Part shown: positions 14,088 through 23,400 of the stretch, piece after piece
Numbering within the stretch: position 1 is the stretch's first letter
Layout of the letters: each line of letters starts with the position of its first letter
Source of the DNA: JBFMHP01 sp964557295
GTDB taxonomy: Bacteria; Pseudomonadota; Gammaproteobacteria; RBG-16-57-12
Reading direction: 5' to 3'
Assembly (NCBI GenBank): GCA_964557295.1
Contig: CAZKZP010000026.1
Coordinates: 1 to 40,042 of the forward strand
DNA length: 40,042 nt
Notes under the pieces: generated by a model
Databases searched by the model: none
Told to the model about the DNA's origin: nothing
The model's input: only the letters and a program-made list of their open reading frames with translations
Translations under genes and position numbers: made by a program

Positions 14088-17000
14088 CTATGATATCTCA
14101 GTCCATGTGTCGTTCTTGTAGGCTGAGAATGTATCTCCTTCCTTTTTATATATTCCATCTGTGTGGTGAATGACGTTCGAATTTTCGTGCCCGTGTGAAT
14201 AGGTACACGCTGCCCAATGGCATTCGCCCATGTTTGGCTCTAACAATTTGTTAATCGGTGTATCACTCTGCACTTGTCGTGATTGCGGATCGATTGTGAG
14301 CATTCCACAATTTGGATGAAGATGATACTCAGGAATGTTGTCACCCGGTTTGTATGTTTTTTTGAATGCCGTGTCAGGGATATGTCCAGATTCAATTGCT
14401 TGTCCAAGCTCATCGGTGATGGTTGCTCCATCCCACGAATAAACAACAAGAGTAGTCCCCTCCGGAACGGTGTGGTATTTGTTCACAACAAGAGAACCAT
14501 GTCCTGCAAACACAGTTCTTTTTTGCACTTCCTTACAACTCAACCCCAACGGATCAATCCATTGTACGGGGTTGGGTGCGTATTGGTAGTTGTTCAGTCC
14601 GCCCAGGAGGCCGATTGGGTCTTGGTTGATGAATTGGCCGGTGGCGGGGTTGTAGTACCGGAACCGGTTGTAGTGTAGTCCGGTTTCTTCATCAAAATAC
14701 TGGCCTTGGAAGCGCAGGTTGTTTTCGACTTCTTCGATTTCTTTGAGTGCGAGGGCGCCATAGGTTTTGTAGCGGGCCTTCCAGACGATTTTTCCAGTGT
14801 CGTCGGTGAGCTCGCGCGGGGTGCCGAGGTGGTCGAGGTGGTAGTGGTAGACCGTGCCGTTTTCGATCTGGGCCAGGGGGCGGAAGCTTCCCGGTTCGTA
14901 GAGGTAGGTCTTGCGGATCTGGTTGCGCGTTTCCTGCGCGAGCAGGTGGTCGGTCCACAAATAGCGCGTGCAGCCGAAGGCGTCGCGTTTTTCGATGCGT
15001 CGGCCGAGCGGGTCGTATTTGAAGGAGACGCTCTGGTCGCGCTGGGTGCTGGTGACCTGGGCGAGCTGGTTGGCGAGGGTGTAGGTGTAGCGTTTTTCCA
15101 GGGCGCCGTTCTGGCCGCGGGTCTCGCGCACGAGGTTGCCGCGGGTGTCGTAGTCGAATTTTTTGTCGCCTTGCAGTATCAAGCGGTTGCCTTGGACCCG
15201 GCCCGGGCTGGCGGGCAGGTCGTCGCTGATCGACAGCAGGGTGCCCGCCGGGTCGAAGGCAAAGAACTCGGGGGCGGCGGTGGCGGCGTGGGTGAGGCGG
15301 TTGACGGCATCGTAGACGTAGCGGATCTCTTCATGCCCGTCCTTGAACCAATTGAGATTGCCGTGCGGGTCGTAGCCGTAGTCGCGGGCGATCGGGCGGT
15401 GTTGGGTGTCTTGGTGGATCGCGCGCTGACGGGTCAGCCGCCCCTGCGGGTCGTAGTCCGAGTGGGTGGACAGCGCCCCTCGGGTGCGCTGGACCTCCCG
15501 GCCCAGGGTGTCGCGCGTAACTTGGGCGATGATCCGGTCATCGAGGCTGACCGATGCAAAGCCGAGGCTCGCATCGAAGATGTAGTCGATGCGCTGGCCA
15601 TCGGGGAGGACGGTCTGGATGCGCTGGCCGAGGGCGTTGTATTGGTGGGCGATGCGCTGTNNNNNNNNNNCGGCTGCTCACCAAGACCAGCCGCTCCGCG
15701 AACGGCGATGCGCTGTTCGGTGGTGAGCACGCGTTCGCGTCGGTCGTTGAGGTCGCAGTGGGTTTCGTGCAGTAGGTGGCCGAGCGGATCGTAGGCGAAC
15801 TGGAGGTACTGGTGTTCGTTGTAGGTCTCGACCAGCCGGCCGAGGGCGTCGTAGCGGTAGCGCGAACGCTCCAGACTGGGCGCATCGCCGTTCGCGGCGC
15901 GGCTGGTCTTGGTGAGCAGCCGCCCGAGGGCATCGCGCTCGAAGGTGTGGATGACCTCGCCGCTGTCGCGGTGCTCGACGAGGTGGCCGGCGGCGTTGTA
16001 GCGATACTCCTGCACGCGGCCGTCGAAGCCGATTTCCTGGATGAGCCGCTCGTTGGCGTCGTAGACAAAACGATAGGTGTCGCCGTTTTCGTTGATGAGT
16101 GCCACGAGGTTGCGTTCGGTGTCGTACTCATAGCGCAGTTGATGGCCGGCCGGATCGATGCGCGCGGTCGGCTGGCTCAGGCCGTCGTCGTAGCGATAAG
16201 TGGTGGTGCGGCCGTGCGCGTCGGTGTGCTGGGTGAGCTGGCCGTTTTCGTTGTAGGCAAAGCGCGACGCGTGCCCCGCCGCGTCGGTGATTTGAGCGAT
16301 CAATCCGGTGGCGGTGTAGTCGTAGTGCGTGGCTGATCGCTCGGCGTGGCTCAGTGCCTGGCCGGCCGCCTGCGCGACCCTCCGTGTCACGCGGCCCCAG
16401 TCATCGTAGTGGTAGTGCAGGGTGTTGCCGAGTGGATCGGTGTGCGCAGTCAATTCGGCGCGATCGCTCCATTGAAACTGGGTTACGCGGCCCGCGGGGT
16501 CGGTGATTTGCCGGAGCAGGCCGTGGTCGTGGTACTCGTAGCGCGTCACCGTGCCGGTGGGGCTGATAAGGGCGGCGAGCAACCCGCGCTCGTCGTAGCG
16601 GCGCTCCCAAGTGTGGCCGGCCGCATCAGTGGCATAGATGAGCTGATCGTTGTGATAGCCGTGGCGGCGGCGCTGGCCGAGCGCGTCGGTGAGGCAGAGC
16701 AGGCGTTGGCGCTTGTCGTAGAGGAGCTCGGTGCGCTGGCCGAGCGGATCGATGTGGGTGATCGGCTGGCCGGCGTCGTTGTAGTGTGTCTTGTGGACGT
16801 GCCCTTCCGGGTCGATCTTTTCGGTGATCAGGCCGAAGGCGTTGTACTGGTAGCGGGTGGTGTGGCCGCGGCTGTCGGTCGCGGCGCTGCGCCGCTGCTG
16901 CGCATCCCACTCGAAGGTGTAGGCGTAGTTGCCGTGATCGCCCCATTGCCGCCGGCATTTTGCGGCGGGGGTGTGTTGATCCCAGTCGAAATAGAAGTTG

Positions 17001-18208
17001 TATCCGGTGGCCAGGGTGCGCTGCACGATGATGTGGTTCTCGTAGCGGTAGCGTTCGCCATGGCCGGCGGCGTTGCGGTGCGCGATCAGGTCGCCCGCCG
17101 CGTCGTAGTCATAGCGCGCCACGGCGGGGTGCAGTTTTTCCCCGGCGTGATTGAGCTGGTAGATGGCGTGGATGCGCCCGTCCGTCCCGCGCTCGAAATG
17201 CAGCCCTTTGCCCCAGTTGCCCTGCACGCGCTCCAGACGGCCGTGCATGCCGTAGTGGAAGTTGAGCGCGAAGCCGTTGCGTTCCGAGACGTAGGCGGCG
17301 TGGCGCCATTGCGTGAGACGAAAGCCGTTTTCGCTGTGGCGGGTGAAGACCTTGGCGGGCTGGCCGGGCTGGGTCAGCACCAAGCGGTCCGGCGACACAT
17401 ACTCCAGCGTCATGCCTTCGTGCAGGTGCCGGCTCTTGCGCCGTAGCGCCGGCCGGGCGAACACGATGCGCCGTCCGTCGTCGGCCAGCAGTTCGATCGT
17501 GGCTTCGAGCACGGTGAGGATGGCGGAGCCGGGATGTACCCAGCCGTGCCCCAGCCCCACGTCGCGGCTGTGGCTGGTGCGATAGGTGCGGCGCCAGAGG
17601 AACGGGACGGGGCCGGGCAGCGCTGCGTCCTCCACGGACAGGAGCTCCTCGCCGCTGGTCATGCTGATCGGCTCGCCCTCGGTGGTGCATTTCTCTTCCG
17701 GCGGGCCGTCGGAGGAGGGGGCGGTAGTGGCCGGTTCTTGAGTGGAGGGCGCGGTGCTGGCGACGCCCGCGCCCGATGCGTGTGGACCGAGGGTCGCCGG
17801 GCGCGGGGCGGCCGGGGCGGCGCCGAGGGCGGCCACGCCGGTCCCAGAGGCGCGGGTGGCCGGTGGGCGGTTGGTGCGTGCAGTGGCCTGGAGTTGGTGC
17901 AGGCGCTGCTGCCAGGTTGAGCGCGCCCGGCCGTGCACGGCGGCGGCGAGGTTCCAGGGGCCGTTGGCCTCTGTGCGGACGAAGGCGGGGGCGGGTATCG
18001 TCGTGGCGGCATCGCCTATCAGGACCAAGTCCCCATCCTGCACTTGTTGGTGCAGGGCGTTCCTCGGCAAGCGATCATCCAGGCCGTCAATGCGCAGGTC
18101 GGGGGTCTTCTGCGTTTGTGTGAGTTTGTTCAAGGCCCAGGTGGGTGTGGCGATGCGGGCCAAATCATCGATCCTGATGTCATCAATCCGCTTGATTTGA
18201 AACTTCAT
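14088..18208 (-). CDS. Rhs-family polymorphic toxin (RHS repeats, core, variable C-terminal tip)
   Basis: Large contact-dependent or secreted effector in which RHS/YD repeats form a shell around a C-terminal toxin. The start is taken at ATG 18208 (MKFQIKRIDDIRID) with AAAGGA upstream. After an Ala/Pro/Thr-rich linker comes an RHS N-terminal domain (EGEPISMTSGEELLSVED, LPFLWRRTYRTSHS-like), then about 30 YD repeats. The conserved core end is GQYFDEETGLHYNRFRYYNP followed by ATGQFINQDPIGLLGG and WIDPLGLSC. A 145-aa unique tip follows: FAGHGSL, VPEGTTLVVYSWDGATITDE, PGDNIPEYHLHP, NMGECHWAACTY. The tip resembles the putative-adhesin Stv-type domain from memory (low confidence). No PAAR or signal peptide is seen. 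The frame is broken only by the N-gap; removing 15661-15716 restores about 1354 aa. Confidence 0.88.
15661..15670. other. Assembly gap inside rhs
   Basis: Ten N. The 13 bases GGCGATGCGCTGT occur both at 15648-15660 and at 15704-15716. Bases 15671-15712 are a near-perfect inverted copy of about 15886-15927, that is, a fold-back at a contig end. Deleting 56 bases (15661-15716) merges the overlap and puts both halves of rhs in one frame, reading TTEQRIAHQYNALGQR. The gap is therefore a scaffolding artefact, not a mutation. Confidence 0.85.
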
Positions 18209-18305
18209 CCTATAAATTCCTTTCAGAGAGGCTTCCATTTTGTGGTGTCGCTTATCCTAGCAAGACACCGCAATCGCGGCAGTAATTTATTGCCCCGGGG
18301 GGCGA

Positions 18306-18506
18306 TCACCCGCCGCCGATGGCGTGGACGACCTCGATCCGATCGGCTTCCTTGAAAACGTGCGTGGCGTAGCCGCTGCGCGGCAGGATGTCGAGATTGA
18401 CCTCCATGGCGATGCGCCGGCCGGCGATGCCCATGTCTTCGATGAGTTGCGCGGCGGTGTAGCCCTCGGGGACTTCGCGCGCGTCTCCGTTGACGAAAAT
18501 CTTCAT
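18306..18506 (-). CDS. thiS: Sulfur carrier protein ThiS
   Basis: 66-aa ubiquitin-like protein that carries sulfur as a C-terminal thiocarboxylate to ThiG for thiazole formation. It begins MKIFVNGDAREVPEGYTAAQ, has the central GRRIAMEVNLDILPRS, and ends in the required Gly-Gly (HAIGGG). It normally lies immediately upstream of thiG; here the whole 8.0-18.3 kb island separates them, although both remain on the minus strand in the correct order. It follows the PA2778-like peptidase gene by 65 bases and could be transcribed with it. Confidence 0.93.
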   Translation of the reverse strand: MKIFVNGDAREVPEGYTAAQLIEDMGIAGRRIAMEVNLDILPRSGYATHVFKEADRIEVVHAIGGG

Positions 18507-18571
18507 GTTGAAATTCTCACGCTGGCAGGGTGCGTATGATAGCGCGGCGGGGCGTAGTCGGGTAGGCGCGT

Positions 18572-19570
18572 TCAGCGCGGGGATGCCGCGATTGCCTGGC
18601 GGATCGCCGCCAAGGTGGCGGTAAAGGTCTCTTGCAGCGGGCCGCCGAGCTCGATGGCGCGCCGCGCGGCCTGTTCGGCCTCGTCCAAGCGCCCGAGTTC
18701 GAGCAGGACCTGCGCCAGATTGTTGAAGCCGATGGCCGACTGCGGATGCTGCTCCGTGAGCGCCTGGAAGCTGGCGGCGGCCTGCGGCTTGTCGCCGAGG
18801 GCGTAATGACTGTTGCCGAGCCCGAGCGCGGCCAGTTCGCTGCCGGGCCAGGCGGCGAGCGCCGTGCGGTAGCCGGAGAGCGCCGTATTCCAGTCGCCGA
18901 GCCGCTCGAAGGCCGTGATGGCGGCGAGCCAGCGCGATGGCTCCGCCGTGGCCGGCAGCCGGTCCGGCGGCAGCGCGAGCAGCGCCCAGCGTTCCCCGCG
19001 CGCCCAGGTGTGCTCGAAGGTGGCCAGCGGCGTGAACATCCGGGCGTAGGTGCCCGAGCGCAGGATCACCTGGCCTGCGTCCAGGTCATAGCCGACCACC
19101 ACCGCGTAGTGCCAGCGCGGCAGCCAGCTCAGCCCGAGGTTTTGCAGGACCAGCACCGGCGTGCCCGCAGCGACCTCCCGCAACAGATCGGCGAGCTGTG
19201 GCCGCAACAGATACGGCACGCGGCCGTGGCGGCGCGTGGCGGCGATCAGTTCGAGTTGCAGACTGCCCTCGCGGCCCGGCAGATACACGGCGGGGACGAG
19301 CTGTTCCGGCGTGACCGCTGCGCCGCTCGCGTGCAAGATCGTGGCGAGCGCCGCCGGTCCGCATTGATGGATTTCTTGCGGGAAGAAGGGGGTGGCGCTC
19401 AGCTCATGCTGCCGGGGCAGGCCGGTGAGCTCTTGCGCCGTGAGCGGCACCAGGGTGGCGCAGCCCGCGACTGCCGTCACGATGAAAAACGCGGCGGCCA
19501 AAAGCACACCGCCCGGCAGGGGCCGGGCGGTATGGAGGCAGGCATCGATCTGCGCGCCGTGTCGCGGCAT
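18572..19570 (-). CDS. PA2778-like C39-type cysteine peptidase lipoprotein with TPRs
   Basis: 332 aa. The signal sequence ends in lipobox AVAGC (Cys37). A papain-fold C39-like peptidase domain follows, with catalytic Cys70 in HQCGPAALATIL, His154 in PRWHYAVVVGYD and an Asp just after it. From about residue 215 the protein has tetratricopeptide repeats (WNTALSGYRTALAAWPGSEL, PQSAIGFNNLAQVLLELGRL). Homologues are known as the PA2778 family, and the gene directly upstream encodes its usual PA2779-like partner, 6 bases away. The substrate is unknown; the membrane-linked pair may process or export a peptide. The gene is co-oriented with thiS downstream, with a 65-base gap. Confidence 0.85.
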   Translation of the reverse strand: MPRHGAQIDACLHTARPLPGGVLLAAAFFIVTAVAGCATLVPLTAQELTGLPRQHELSATPFFPQEIHQCGPAALATILHASGAAVTPEQLVPAVYLPGREGSLQLELIAATRRHGRVPYLLRPQLADLLREVAAGTPVLVLQNLGLSWLPRWHYAVVVGYDLDAGQVILRSGTYARMFTPLATFEHTWARGERWALLALPPDRLPATAEPSRWLAAITAFERLGDWNTALSGYRTALAAWPGSELAALGLGNSHYALGDKPQAAASFQALTEQHPQSAIGFNNLAQVLLELGRLDEAEQAARRAIELGGPLQETFTATLAAIRQAIAASPR

Positions 19571-19576
19571 CGGGGA

Positions 19577-19981
19577 TCAGCGCGCCGTCTTCTTCACGAA
19601 GGGGAAGACGTTGGTGAAGCCCAGGATGTCAGTGAACAGCAGCACCAGGAACACGAAGACCACGGTGCCCAGGAGATCGCCGCCCGCCGGGGCCTGGTCG
19701 AGCTGCTGGGCCAGTTGCAGGGCCTCCTGATCGCTCAGGGCCGCGATGCGTTGTTCGGCATCGGCGGGTGAAACACCGTAGTCGAGCAGCTTGGCGGTGA
19801 CATCCGCGCGGTGCAGCACGGCCAGCGCCTGGCTGCGCGCCGTATCGGCTTGCTGCGCGGCGAGGGCCTGATCGGTGCCGACCAGCGCGGCGCTGGCGGC
19901 CGGGATGTGCAGCGACAGGCTCAGCATGGCGAACACAAGGACGTGGCTGATGGGTTTGGTCATGGAACGGATGATAGACAT
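19577..19981 (-). CDS. PA2779-like small membrane protein
   Basis: 134 aa. It has an N-terminal signal or first membrane segment (SHVLVFAMLSLSLHIPAASA) and a helical middle rich in Ala/Gln (DYGVSPADAEQRIAALSDQE). A second membrane helix (LLGTVVFVFLVLLFTDILGF) comes just before a basic tail PFVKKTAR. This matches the PA2779 family found next to PA2778-like peptidases; the function is unknown. GGGAGA lies 6 bases before ATG 19981. It is probably the first gene of a PA2779-PA2778(-thiS) unit, transcribed divergently from the tRNA gene. Confidence 0.82.
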   Translation of the reverse strand: MSIIRSMTKPISHVLVFAMLSLSLHIPAASAALVGTDQALAAQQADTARSQALAVLHRADVTAKLLDYGVSPADAEQRIAALSDQEALQLAQQLDQAPAGGDLLGTVVFVFLVLLFTDILGFTNVFPFVKKTAR

Positions 19982-20050
19982 GGGATCTCCCGAGTGGTTG
20001 TTGTTACGTCATATGACATCGCCGGTGCGCAGCGAGGTCAAGGAGTTTTT

Positions 20051-20080
20051 TTGACAGCCGTGAAACAATCAGTTTAGATT
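20051..20080 (+). promoter_or_regulatory. Sigma-70 promoter of the tRNA-Gly gene
   Basis: Consensus -35 TTGACA (20051-20056), then 17-18 bases, then TTAGAT/TAGATT (20074-20080) as -10. The predicted transcription start is about 3-5 bases before the mature tRNA end. This is a strong, well-placed match. Confidence 0.75.
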
Positions 20081-20089
20081 ATGCACCGC

Positions 20090-20164
20090 GCGGGCGTCGT
20101 ATAATGGCTATTACCCCAGCTTCCCAAGCTGGAGACGAGGGTTCGATTCCCTTCGCCCGCTCCA
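20090..20164 (+). tRNA. tRNA-Gly (anticodon CCC)
   Basis: 75 bases with encoded CCA. The acceptor stem GCGGGCG pairs with CGCCCGC, the D arm is TATAATGGCTA, and the anticodon stem CCAGC / GCTGG encloses loop TTCCCAA, giving anticodon CCC at positions 34-36, which reads GGG. The T arm GAGGG-TTCGATT-CCCTT is canonical. No integrase or attachment-like duplication of its 3' end was seen, so the nearby island does not appear to be tRNA-targeted. Confidence 0.95.
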
Positions 20165-20420
20165 CTCCGCGCTATCCGCGCACATCCCCCTGCCTTCTCG
20201 AATTGGTTTTGTGGCGCACAGTCCGACCATGAACGGGTTCTCATTTCTCGCTTGCACTGCTACAGCGCCTTTCCGGCTCGGTCGATAAGGATATGCGCAG
20301 ACCTGTGGCTGCGCATCTGTCCGCCGGCCGGGTTGCGAGGCGCCATTGCGCGCGTCATCGAAAAAAAAACGGCCGCGGCGCATCACGCAATTTTTGAGAG
20401 TGAACTTGAGGAAAATCCCG

Positions 20421-23400
20421 ATGGGTGCCGCGTCCAAGCTAGAAGATATTTCGATCATCTCCGACCTCGTGCCGTTGAATCGGCTGGAGCGCGGCAAGTT
20501 GCAGGAGCTGGCCAGCAAGTCGGTGATCCGGGAGTTCAAGTCGGGCGAGCTGGTGTTCAAGGCCGGTGACAACGACAGCCATCTGATCTATCTCCTCAGC
20601 GGCGCCATCGATTTCATGGACAAGACCAGCGTGGTCGAGAAGATCACGGCGCAGGACAAACGCTGCCGCGAGCCGATCGCCCAGGCCGGTGCGCGCCAAT
20701 ACACCGCGAAGGTGAAGGCGGCGGGCACAACGGTGTTGTTCGTCGATGCCGGGCTGTACGACTTTCTCGCCAACTGGTCGGACGGCGGCGGTATGCAGGT
20801 CGATGAAATCCAGATGACCGAAGGCGGCGACTGGATGGGCGGCATCCTGATGAATCAGGGGCTGCTCAAGCTGCCGCCCGACAGCATCCAAGCCCTGATG
20901 AGCTGTGTCGAACCCGTGGAGCTGAAAAACGGGGAGACGGTCATCAAGCAGGGCGAGATCGACAACCACTATTACATCATCACCAAGGGCCGCTGCAGCG
21001 TCTCGCGGTATCCGGAAAAAGGCGTGCCAGAGGTTCAACTGGCCATCCTGGGGCCGGGGGATGCCTTCGGCGAAGAGGCGCTGATCGCCAACAATCCGCG
21101 CAGCGCCACGGTGCGCATGCTCGAAGACGGACAACTGTTGCGGCTCAAGCACAATGATTTCATGCGCCTGATCAAAGGCTCCTTCGTCAAGTACCTGACC
21201 TACAACGATGCGATGGCGCTCAAGGACAAGGGCGGCATCGTGCTCGATATCCGCGAGCCGGAGGTGGCGAAGAAGAATCCGCTCGGCATCAATATGCCCC
21301 TGGCCATCGTGCGCCAGAAGGAAAACACCCTCGAGCGCGGCAAGAAATACATCGCGGTGTGCGAGGACGGCAAGAAGAGCTCGGTGGCGGCGTTCCTGCT
21401 GAGCCAGAAGGGCTTGAGCGTGTATGTGCTCAAGGACGGGATCGGCGGACAACGTTCCGAGGCGCAGGCGAGCGGCGCAGCGGCCAAGCCGGCGGAAGCG
21501 GCGCAGGCACCGGCACCGGCCAATGATCCGCTGTTGCGCGCCGAGCGCAAATTCGCCGAGGCGATGTTCTATGCGAGCAACCTGGAAAAGGAGCGCGACA
21601 AGCTGCAAGACGAGATCGCCACCCTCAAGAAGGAAATCGACTATATCCAATACCAGAAGGACCTGGCGGAAGATCGGGTGACGAAGTCTGACCAGGCCGC
21701 GGAGGGTGTCACCCAAGAACAGGCACAGAAGCTCCAGGATGAATTGGCGCAGGCGCAGGCCGCGCACGACAAGTTGCGCGCGGAATTGCAGCAGGTGCAG
21801 GCGGCGTTCACGGCCTACAAGACTCAGGCCGAGACTGAAAAGCAGGCCCTGCGCGGCGATCTCCAGGCGGCGGACGGCAAGGCCGGACTGCTCCAGCAGC
21901 GAGATCAAGAACTCAATGCCGTGGCCCTGCGCGAGCGTGAAGCGCAGGCCAAGGTGCAGGCGCTCGAGGCGCGTATCGCCGCCATGGCGGGTGAGCTCGC
22001 CAGCGCGCAGCGCAACGCCCAAGGGGGGATGGAACAGAGCAAGCTCCTCGCCGAGAAGGAAGGCCGCGTCGCCGAACTGGAGGCGCGCAGCGATGCGTTG
22101 AGCGAACAGCTCGCGCGGGAAAAGGGTCGCGTGGCAGAGTTGCAGCGGCAGATCGAGGACGAGCGCCGGCAGGCCAAGGCGCTGGCCGAAGGTCAGCATG
22201 CCGCCGATAAGGAAAAGGACGCACTTGCGGCGCAGCTGGCGCAGGCGCAGTCCCAGATCGAGGAGCAGGTGGCGCGTTACGGCATACTCAAGGCCGAGAT
22301 GTCGCAGAAGATCGGCGCGCTCGATCTACAGTATCAGGATGCCCTCAAGGCGCAGGAGTCGGAGCATGCGGCCGCGCTGACCGCGTATGGCCCGCTGCAA
22401 GAAAAAAACGCCGCGCTTTCCGCGCAGATCGAGCAGCTGCAACGTGACCACGCCGCGCGCCAGCGCGAACTCGCCGAGTTGAACGCGACCATCGCGGATC
22501 TGACTGCCCTGGCGGATACATCCGGCCGGGAGACGGCCGTGTTCAAGGAGCAGGCCGCTGCGCATCTGATCAAGCTAAACGAGCTGGAAGCGAGATTTGC
22601 CGCCGAACGCGCCGAGTTGGAAACCGTGCGCCTCACCCAGGAACAGGAGATCGCGGCACTCAAACAGCAGGCCGGATCGGTGCAAACCGTGATGGCGGAG
22701 GCGGAGGCCAAGATCCAGGGCGCCGCCGCGCGCCACGCCGAGGAGATCGCGCGCCTGAACGCCGGCATGGCCGAGCTCGCCGGTCTGAGCGCGGCGCAGC
22801 AGGCTCAGATCGTCGCGTTGGAACAGTCGATCGCGCAGCGCAACGAAGCCGCCGCGGCGCTGGAGCACAAGCGTCAGGAGCTCGAACACAAGATCGCCGC
22901 GGTCGGCGGCGAGGCGCAAGTGCTGCGCAAGGATCTCGCGCAGGCGCGGGAGGAATTCGCCGCCAAACGCGAGGAGGCCTCCCGCCTCGAACTGCGCTTG
23001 CAGCAAAGCGAGCAAGCCCGCAACGACGCGGTGCAGTGGGGTGAGTTCGTCGAGAAGGCGCGCGATGGGCTGACGAAGGAAAATCAGCAACTGAATTTCG
23101 AGGTGCAGAAACTCAAGGCGAAGGCAGGCCACGGTGCTGCGGCGGTGGATGAGGCCGAGATTCAGGGTTATCGCGAGACCGTCGATAGGCTCGAACAGGA
23201 GCTCAAGGCGCGCGCGCAGCAAGTAGCGGGACTTGAGGGCAAGACCGCCGAGCTCAGTTGCACGCTTGAGCAAGTCCAACGGCAATGGCGTGAAGCGCAG
23301 GCGCAGGCCGCCGAGGGCGCGCGTGAGGATGTCGAGGCGCTGCGCGCGGAGTGGCAGGCGACGCTGGAACGCGAGCGTGCGCGCGCCGAGAAGGCGCTCC

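Noticed and set aside
15661..15716. Frameshift making rhs a pseudogene
   Set aside because: The frame break coincides with an N-gap whose 13-base overlapping flanks rejoin in frame.
14706..17446. Plus-strand frames opposite rhs (two of more than 350 codons)
   Set aside because: Val/Ala/Gly-rich shadows of RHS repeats; the minus strand has unmistakable YD repeats and the Rhs core.
20090..20164. tRNA-Gly as attachment site of the island
   Set aside because: The island edge is about 1.8 kb away at thiS, no integrase is present and no duplicate of the tRNA 3' end was seen near 8 kb.
20439..22199. 586-codon minus-strand frame inside the giant gene
   Set aside because: Shadow of GC-rich coiled-coil coding sequence; the plus strand has clear cNMP and rhodanese domains.
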